A stretch of 64,000 bases of DNA from Leishmania donovani. Taxonomy: Eukaryota; Euglenozoa; Kinetoplastea; Trypanosomatida; Trypanosomatidae. A model generated the notes under the pieces. The model saw only the letters and a list, made by a program, of their open reading frames with translations, did not search any database and had not been told where the DNA came from. The stretch spans positions 441,411-505,410 of the forward strand of contig NC_018240.1 in NCBI RefSeq assembly GCF_000227135.1. The letters run 5' to 3'. The position numbers and the translations under genes were made by a program. This document shows, piece after piece, positions 57,738-64,000 of the stretch; the stretch's first letter is position 1; each line of letters begins with the position of its first letter.

Positions 57738-60700
57738 ACAAAAAAGGATCTGTGTGCTGCTCAGAATGGCAAAAGCGACGATGAAAAGACAGAGGGGAGG
57801 AATCCACAGATAAGAAAAAAAAATAAGAAAAGCTAGCGCTGCCTGTGCGCGTGTGTGCCTGTCAGTCCTCCTTGCACCTCCCCTCCCCCCGAGCCGGTTC
57901 GTCTATGACAATGTGTTTCTATGTGGGTTTGTTCTGTGACCCTGTGTGCTGATGCCTCAGCTTGCTTGTGTATATGCCTGTGGGCGGAGGTTGTATTTTT
58001 GGCTGCTACAGGTGACGGGCAACACGCACGCGCGGAGGCAGCACGGCAGGCAGCACGGCAGGCAGCACGGCAGGCAGCACAGCGAAGCGGACGCCAAAAC
58101 ACAGAGCCACTGCTCAGTCTACAAAAAAAAAGCACGATAGAGAACCAAATGGCCACACGTCGCTGATGTGCCGGCACAGAGGCACAGACACACACGCATA
58201 CACGTCAGATGTGTGTCGCTCCCCTCTTTACGTTCTCTTGGATGCTCCCTTTTTTTCTGTTCGGCCGTCTGAGTGCACCTCTGTTAAACTTGGGCGTTGG
58301 TGTTGATGGCTCTGAACCCTGTGCGTGTACGTATGCGGGGAGGAGAGCGGGGTCTCTTTGCGGAGACTATGTGTGTGTGTGTGTGTGTGTGCCCACACTC
58401 TCGCTGTTGACGGCCGCAGTGGAATGTGAAGGCGCATGAAGCAACGAGCGGTCATCGTGGAGGGGGTGGGGGACGGAGAAGAGGCGCAAGGGCAGAAGAG
58501 GGCAGTGAGGAAAGGAAGGATACACAAGAAGACATGATAGCGGTACAGAGCACGTACTCTGGGCCAGGCTTGCAAGAGCACGATACATCACCGACCCAGG
58601 CACACCCTGACACTTAAAGCACGCTTCTGGCCGCACATTTCCACCAAGAAGCGGGATGGGTTGCATGAAAAGACGATATGGTGTGTGGAGGGAAGCGGAG
58701 GAGAGGTGTCAACGGGTAAGCCGCCACCATGCGCCACCGTGCCGCACCAGGAGCGCTACTCGACGGCAGGAAGGAAAAGAACTCACCAAAGCAGAGGCAG
58801 AGCACCTCAACCGCGTGTGCGGTGCGCACGGCACCCCTGCTCCCCTCCCCCCCACACCCGTGCGCATGCATATTCTTCTCAGTCACCATGCGCCCGTCCT
58901 GGGCGCTTGTCCAAAGCACGACAATGCCTTTCGGCTTCCTAGCGGAGGTGTGCGTGTGCGTGTGCGTTTGTCTGCTTTCCTTGCGTTCTTTTTTGGTTGG
59001 GGGGAGGGATGACAGGAAACAGCATCAAGGCAGAAAGATACGCGCGGGTGGCCGAAGCCCAACAAAGGAGACAGAGAACAGAGACGCCAACGCAAAACAA
59101 CAACAACAACGCGAACAATGCAACCACATACGACAGACACACAAGAACACGGAGAGGAGCGAGACAGGGTGAAAGGCGGGGGAGAAGGGAGGGGCAGCAA
59201 CAATCAGCAAATAGACAAAGAAACGCGCCAACAGTGGTGACGTGAGCGAAGAACCAAACCCAGAAGAAATGGAAGACAGAGGAGGCAGAGGGGGAGAGAT
59301 ACACACGAGTCCGCTAAAGGAAAAAGAACACCCAAACAGCGAAAGAGAAAAGAGCGTTACGTCAGACACCAAGTGAGGGAAGGGGGGGGGGGAACAACAA
59401 GAAAAGCGGCAGAGTAACGATATCAACGGGACCCCATCATACAAACACACACACACGCACATTCACAGAGAGATATACCCAGCAAAACCATTTTCGATGT
59501 GTCATACTCTGAAAAAAAAAAAAAAAATGAAGGGAAGGTGATGGGGATGGGTGTGGAAGCTGGGTGGTGGACGGCGAGGTGAGGGCGTTAAGCAGCTTTC
59601 TGTTTGCCCCATTGACCGACGCACACACAGGAGGCTCATCTCCCTCTACACTCCCTCCCCCTTCTTGCTCCATGCAAAAAAAAAACACGCACACAAGCCC
59701 CCTCCCTCCATCACAGTCCCCGTCGCACATCCCCCCCCCTTCTCGCAGTCTTGAGGTACAGTTATACTCTAGTACAAGAAAGCGATGTTTGAATAAGACG
59801 GAAAAAACAACAACGGTGAAACAAGAACAAAAAAAAAAAGATGTATGCTTCGGAGTGACCGTGTATGCCTCCACGCACCGTGTCTGGGTGACCAGAATGC
59901 GTGCTACACATCTTCGGGCCCGCCACACTGTGGGTCCGTTGTGAGACGCGAGGGAGAGAGAACGTAAACGAGAGACGTCCGCGAAGGGCCTCCCCCCTCA
60001 CACTGTCACGGACAGACACGCTAAAAGTGAAGATCAATGGGCCAATAGAAGAAAAAAAGACCGACGGACGACGGCAGCGGTGGATGTGTGAGACGGCGAG
60101 GTGGCGAGAAAAAGAACCAGCTGGTGGGGGGAGGGGAGGCGTTCAGACGTAGGCGAGTCGGCACCGGCGCTGCCAACAACAAGAGTAACATATAAAAAAA
60201 GAAGGAAACGAAGGCACCCATCCGCCTGCCCACACACACACACACATACACAAGTTGTAAAACATTGAAGCCTGGCAGAAGAGAGTCGGGAAGAAAGGGT
60301 GGTAGGGGAAGGGATGCAGCGGTACGAGAGGCCATGAAACATGGTGAGTGGGGAGGGGGAGGGGGTGCGGAGGAACTTGAGAGAGCGTAGCGCCGTCACA
60401 GAAAAGGGCGAAAGCGCGCGCACACGCTGTCACGTCTACACCATGCACACACACACACACACAAAACACTGACATGCACCAGCCGCCATCGCGAGAGAGG
60501 CAAGAGTGAGAGTCAGAGAACGAGAGAGAGAGATGGGTGACACGACACAAAGGGAACCAAACATACGAAAGAGAAGACACACATCGAGGCAAAATTAAGA
60601 GAAACAGAACAGGAGGAGCCGTCGCTCAGCATCGCTCAGCCAGCAAGGCGCTCCATCTGCACCATCAGATGGCGTGCGTATGTGTGCGTAGGGGGAAAAG

Positions 60701-61016
60701 AAGGTAGGGCGACGACAGACTAGAGCACCCCTCTCCCTCACACATTCCCATTGGTGCTTGTCCTTTCTCTCCCTCGCACCGCAGACGCGCACGTGGCGAT
60801 GCGCTGCGTGCATGACAAGACGAGCGCACCAAGAAGGAAAAAAAAGGTTGGGAGAGCTGGGAGAGATGTCCCACGTACATGATCACGGATCATGCCCGAA
60901 GTAGTACAAGGAAACATTGTCGAGGACACGTACCCGGTTGGGCAGCCGCGGTGATCCCGCCGACCTTGTGCATAGCACTGTTCAAGTCCCCCACTCACAA
61001 CGCACCGGTGACCTGA
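57738..61016. other. Long intercistronic region, no gene seen
   Basis: About 3.3 kb between the large coiled-coil gene and the kinesin stop. It contains a 12-base tandem repeat (58041-58080), a GT run near 58371-58391, GA-rich tracts, A-homopolymers and CA runs. All long frames are low complexity. It should contain the kinesin 3' UTR. Confidence 0.6.
58041..58080. repeat. 12-base tandem repeat, 3.3 copies
   Basis: The unit GCACGGCAGGCA is repeated three times without change (58041-58076) and a fourth copy starts (GCAC). It lies upstream of the large coiled-coil gene in a non-coding spacer. Confidence 0.9.
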
Positions 61017-63203
61017 TCAGCGGCGACCAGCGGCACCAGCATGGCGGGTGTACTGATCGAGCTGCCGGCGCAGTTCCTCGATGCGGCGCACCTGTGAGGA
61101 GAGAATGGCGTCGACACGCCTGCAATACCCACTCATCGAGTTCTCCGGGTTCTCGGCAGCGTTCAGTTGCGTCATCTCATCTTTCAGGAGCTCCATCATG
61201 CAGTCGATGTGATGGCGGTGTGCCAGGATCAGGTTGTCCTCCTCGGCGTCGAGGCTGTCGCCGCTGTCGTACCGTGAGTCATCGCCCATAGGCGTGGGCA
61301 TCGCCGAAGACATGCCACTCGGGCCGCGACTGTGGGTCGGGGTCGGGCGGTGGTAGGACTTCTTCTGCGGGGAGCTGCTGGTGACGGGGCGCGAGCCGAA
61401 GCTGCGGTTGGACCGAAGAGTGTTGTCGGAGCTATCGTCTCCGTGTCGATGAAAGCTGTTGACCATCTTCTGGTTTGGCGTTCCGGGCTCGCGAGTGCGT
61501 GTCTGGCTGGAGGAGCGCGAGCTCGTGATCACACGCTCCTTCGCGCGACGTTGCGCGAAGGAGCCGGAGATGCCGACGGTTTCGACGTGCTCCGTAGGCA
61601 TCTGCCCCATCATAATCTCCTCCGCTGCGCTGTGGCTGGACTTGTCCTTCTTGAGCTCCTTGACACGGTCGGCGTAGCGCAGCGTGTTGAGTGTGTGCTC
61701 GCAGCTGCCGCTGGCGGGGCTGATGTTGCCGATCATCACCGTGCGGCTGTTGCCCATGAAGCAGTCACGAAGCACCGCCGTCAGCTTAGACCCGCGAAAC
61801 GGAATGTGGCGGTGATTCTGGTCTAGCGCGCGGATGCACTCCTTGAGGGCAAATAGAGACTTATTGATCTCCGCCCCCTCCAGCCGCGTGGTGCGGTCGC
61901 TATCCAGCGTGTCAGCGCCGCGCTCAGAGCCGGCAAGATCGATGAAAGTGAAGCGGCCGAAGAAGCGGTTCTTCTCATTCACAATGGTGATGTGCAGAAT
62001 GGCGTGCGAGCGCGAGGAGTCGGCATTCATGCCAGTGGATCCCGCCGCACGGATGGTGTTGCCATAGTCGATGATCTCCATGAGGTGGTCGGTGCTGTCG
62101 ACGCGGTGCTCGGTCAGGCCGCAGACGTTAATGACGCCGCGGCTATCCTCCCTACACGCCAACCGCTCGCGCTCGTTCAGCAAGTCGTACAGCTTGCCGC
62201 CGTAGATCTCGAAGAAAGAGACGTTGATGCCCATGCCGCGACTCAGCCGCGACCAGAGGTCCTTGGCCGCCATCAGGTACAAGCCCTCCTGCTTGTCCTT
62301 ACCTAGCATGGTGTATGTCTTACCGCTACCCGTCTGACCGTAAGCAAAGCACGTCGCGCACCCGCCCTCGAACACCGTCTCGATCAACGGCTTGCAGGCT
62401 TCCTCATATACGTCCCGGTTGGTCTTCCGGTCATCCATAACCTTGTCGTAGGTGAAGCGGTGCTTTTCGATGTAGCGGGTGAGATCTACCTTTTGGCGTG
62501 GCTCCAGCAGCGTAATGATGTGGTTGTTGTCCGGGTCCGTGGCGAGAATGTCGTAGAGGCCGTCGGCTTGCTCGCTAGCATTCAGGGGGCGCTTGCGAAT
62601 GACCACGGTGATTCGGCTGGCACGACGCCGCTGAGCATTACCGCCTTCACCGGTTGCGCGCCGGCCGAATGGTGAGGGGGAAGACGCTCCAACGCGGCTC
62701 ACCGGGCGTGAAACCGGCTTTGCCGGCGCAGCGGCAGGGCGGACGGCGTTTTCGCCGTCGTCTGTGTTGGGGTCACGGCGCTGCGCCGACATCGGCCGCG
62801 GCTGCTCGGCCACCCTTTCCCGCTCGCGTCGCTGCATCGCTTCCGTCGGGGTCGCACGGCGCAACGGCGTAGGGATGCGGGCGGGCAACGCGGGGGCCTG
62901 AATGGCGGCCTGCACGCGCGACGCCGGCTCCGTCGCCGGGGGCGGCGACTTGGGGCCCGTCGACGCCACCGGTGCTGCAGGTGTCATGCCGCCGCCGCTG
63001 CCGTTCGCCCGATCACGCTTCAGAAACTGGATGAGCTCGAAGAGCTTCCGACGGTCCGTCATGACGATAACGCCAACGGAGTGATAGTCCTGCATGGTGA
63101 GCTGCTTTAGCTGCTGGACAGAGGTGACGCCGCCGTCGACGAAGCCCTGCACCGTGTGCTCCAGCCCGCCCTGAACAAGCAGCTGCTTCAGCTGCGACTC
63201 CAT
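61017..63203 (-). CDS. Kinesin-13 family microtubule depolymerase with N-terminal SAM-like region
   Basis: The product is a 728-residue protein. Residues 1-65 ([21 protein letters not shown] .. [13 protein letters not shown]) look like a SAM domain. A Pro/Ala/Arg-rich linker precedes the internal motor domain (about 195-530). The P-loop GQTGSGKT starts at about residue 289, with switch [10 protein letters not shown] and switch [10 protein letters not shown]. The QKVDLTRY stretch at about 236 carries the KVD motif needed by kinesin-13 motors to depolymerise microtubule ends. A Ser/Arg-rich region and short helical C-terminus follow. Kinesin-13 proteins act on spindle and flagellar microtubules; in Leishmania one paralogue controls flagellum length. 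Which paralogue this is cannot be told from the sequence alone. Confidence 0.96.
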   Translation of the reverse strand: MESQLKQLLVQGGLEHTVQGFVDGGVTSVQQLKQLTMQDYHSVGVIVMTDRRKLFELIQFLKRDRANGSGGGMTPAAPVASTGPKSPPPATEPASRVQAAIQAPALPARIPTPLRRATPTEAMQRRERERVAEQPRPMSAQRRDPNTDDGENAVRPAAAPAKPVSRPVSRVGASSPSPFGRRATGEGGNAQRRRASRITVVIRKRPLNASEQADGLYDILATDPDNNHIITLLEPRQKVDLTRYIEKHRFTYDKVMDDRKTNRDVYEEACKPLIETVFEGGCATCFAYGQTGSGKTYTMLGKDKQEGLYLMAAKDLWSRLSRGMGINVSFFEIYGGKLYDLLNERERLACREDSRGVINVCGLTEHRVDSTDHLMEIIDYGNTIRAAGSTGMNADSSRSHAILHITIVNEKNRFFGRFTFIDLAGSERGADTLDSDRTTRLEGAEINKSLFALKECIRALDQNHRHIPFRGSKLTAVLRDCFMGNSRTVMIGNISPASGSCEHTLNTLRYADRVKELKKDKSSHSAAEEIMMGQMPTEHVETVGISGSFAQRRAKERVITSSRSSSQTRTREPGTPNQKMVNSFHRHGDDSSDNTLRSNRSFGSRPVTSSSPQKKSYHRPTPTHSRGPSGMSSAMPTPMGDDSRYDSGDSLDAEEDNLILAHRHHIDCMMELLKDEMTQLNAAENPENSMSGYCRRVDAILSSQVRRIEELRRQLDQYTRHAGAAGRR
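61535..61564. other. Perfect 12-base inverted repeat inside the kinesin CDS
   Basis: GCTCCTTCGCGC and its exact reverse complement GCGCGAAGGAGC are separated by six bases. It encodes part of [11 protein letters not shown] after the motor domain. In RNA it would form a strong hairpin. Confidence 0.8.
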
Positions 63204-64000
63204 CCTTGACGTGAGAGCTGCTCAAGCCCTTGTTTCAAGGTTCAAAGGTAAAAACAAAATGAAATTCACCGGTAGAGGACAGCTGTGGGTACGTTGAGCG
63301 CCGGCCCTCTGCAACCTATATGCACACGGCGTTATGCAGAGCCACAGCGATGCAACTCGTCAAGGTGCTCTCAGACGCCTGCCGGACAGAGTCTTCGAGG
63401 AGAGGTTGAAAAATACAAGAGAAATGAGACGATGTATCCACCAGCGTGGAAATACGCGCGCGAGAGCGCGATGGCAACGCTCAGGGGAGAAGACGATGAG
63501 TATCAGTCAGTGAATGCGTGTGTGTATACAATCCGAAGAAAGAGAAATCAGAAACGGGTTTCGCGCGTTCGGGTGTGCGAGCGGTACGGCCATGCGTGGC
63601 GCCCTGTGTATGTGTGTGCCTGTGTCGTCGCAAAGTTCCACAGCCCGTAGGGGTTCAGTCCACGAAAGAGAGTTGCGTGCGTGTGGCAGAGCGCGAGCTG
63701 CGGAGAGGAGGGTGCGACGATCCATAGGCGCACGCGGAGAGAAGGACAGCATCACACAAAAGGAAAGAAGGGGAGGGGAGAGATGGTGCACGTTAGAGGC
63801 GGAGTGGGAGGAAGGGGGGGGGGCAGGGCAGCACATGGACAACGTGCGAATCATTCACGGTATTGCGGTGTCTGCCGCAATACCGTGATAGACACACGTG
63901 CACGTACAACAAGGCAGAGAGCAGCACCGCTGCACAGGGCTGTTCGAATGTGGTAACTGACATGGGCAGAAGAGACGTTTTAAGGCAAACTCGTCTCCTG
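63204..64000. other. Upstream spacer of the kinesin gene
   Basis: About 0.8 kb containing the kinesin 5' leader and spacer from the next gene outside the window. A T-rich minus-strand tract at about 63240-63270 could guide trans-splicing, but no single AG stands out. No coding frame is convincing. A perfect hairpin is at 63855-63888. Confidence 0.55.
63855..63888. other. Perfect 14-base inverted repeat (hairpin)
   Basis: TCACGGTATTGCGG and its exact reverse complement CCGCAATACCGTGA are separated by six bases (TGTCTG). It lies about 650 bases upstream of the kinesin start, in what is probably the 3' UTR of the next gene up. It has no neighbouring T-run, so it is not a bacterial-type terminator. 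Confidence 0.85.

Noticed and set aside
63855..63888. Rho-independent terminator
   Set aside because: The hairpin is perfect but there is no following T-run, and the genome is eukaryotic, where such terminators do not apply.
1..64000. CRISPR array, operons with ribosome binding sites, tRNA or rRNA genes
   Set aside because: No regularly spaced repeats, cloverleaf or rRNA core sequences were seen, and gene layout is trypanosomatid.

Overview
This window looks like nuclear DNA from a Leishmania-type trypanosomatid. All thirteen well-supported protein genes lie on the minus strand, have no introns and use GC-rich codons. They are separated by 0.5-6 kb of purine-rich (+ strand) microsatellite DNA. 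Several starts have a pyrimidine tract and an AG dinucleotide a few tens of bases upstream, as expected for spliced-leader trans-splicing. This is the layout of one directional polycistronic transcription unit; no strand switch, tRNA, rRNA or snRNA gene was recognised. Three dispersed copies of a roughly 0.5 kb retroposon-like repeat resemble the SIDER family of Leishmania.

Reading from high to low coordinates (the direction of transcription), the genes are: a kinesin-13 with an N-terminal SAM-like region (61.0-63.2 kb); a large coiled-coil protein with a presequence and one C-terminal membrane segment, a candidate for the kinetoplast-attachment protein p166 (53.8-57.7 kb); a SAS-4/CPAP centriolar protein (50.1-52.3 kb); an Mms2/Uev1 ubiquitin E2 variant (47.0-47.4 kb); a long glutamine/histidine-rich hypothetical gene broken by one frameshift and one stop (36.9-41.2 kb); a WD40-type protein (30.7-33.1 kb); a NAPE-PLD phospholipase (29.1-30.3 kb); a TM9/nonaspanin membrane protein (26.0-27.7 kb); the RNA polymerase III subunit RPC5 (22.9-25.0 kb); a Ge-1/EDC4-type decapping scaffold (18.1-20.6 kb); an adenylate-kinase-7-type protein (12.9-16.3 kb); an FKBP15-type coiled-coil protein (7.2-11.3 kb); an unknown membrane protein (4.5-6.0 kb); and a type I membrane protein with a possible lectin-like ectodomain (1.2-2.6 kb). 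Two further short ORFs (near 48.0 and 53.3 kb) are possible small genes.

The genes do not form one pathway. Trypanosomatid transcription units mix functions and control is mostly post-transcriptional. Still, several products belong to the cytoskeleton, flagellum or basal body (kinesin-13, SAS-4, the AK7-type protein, perhaps the p166 candidate), and others to RNA synthesis and decay (RPC5, Ge-1) or membranes (TM9, NAPE-PLD).

The assembly has four gaps: 5 N in a CA repeat and three of exactly 99 N. One 99-N gap sits between two identical 332-base copies, which suggests an unmerged contig overlap. The most interesting points are the broken Q/H-rich gene, the retroposon copies in both orientations, the low-GC trough around the TM9 gene, small upstream ORFs at RPC5 and NAPE-PLD, and a perfect hairpin upstream of the kinesin.
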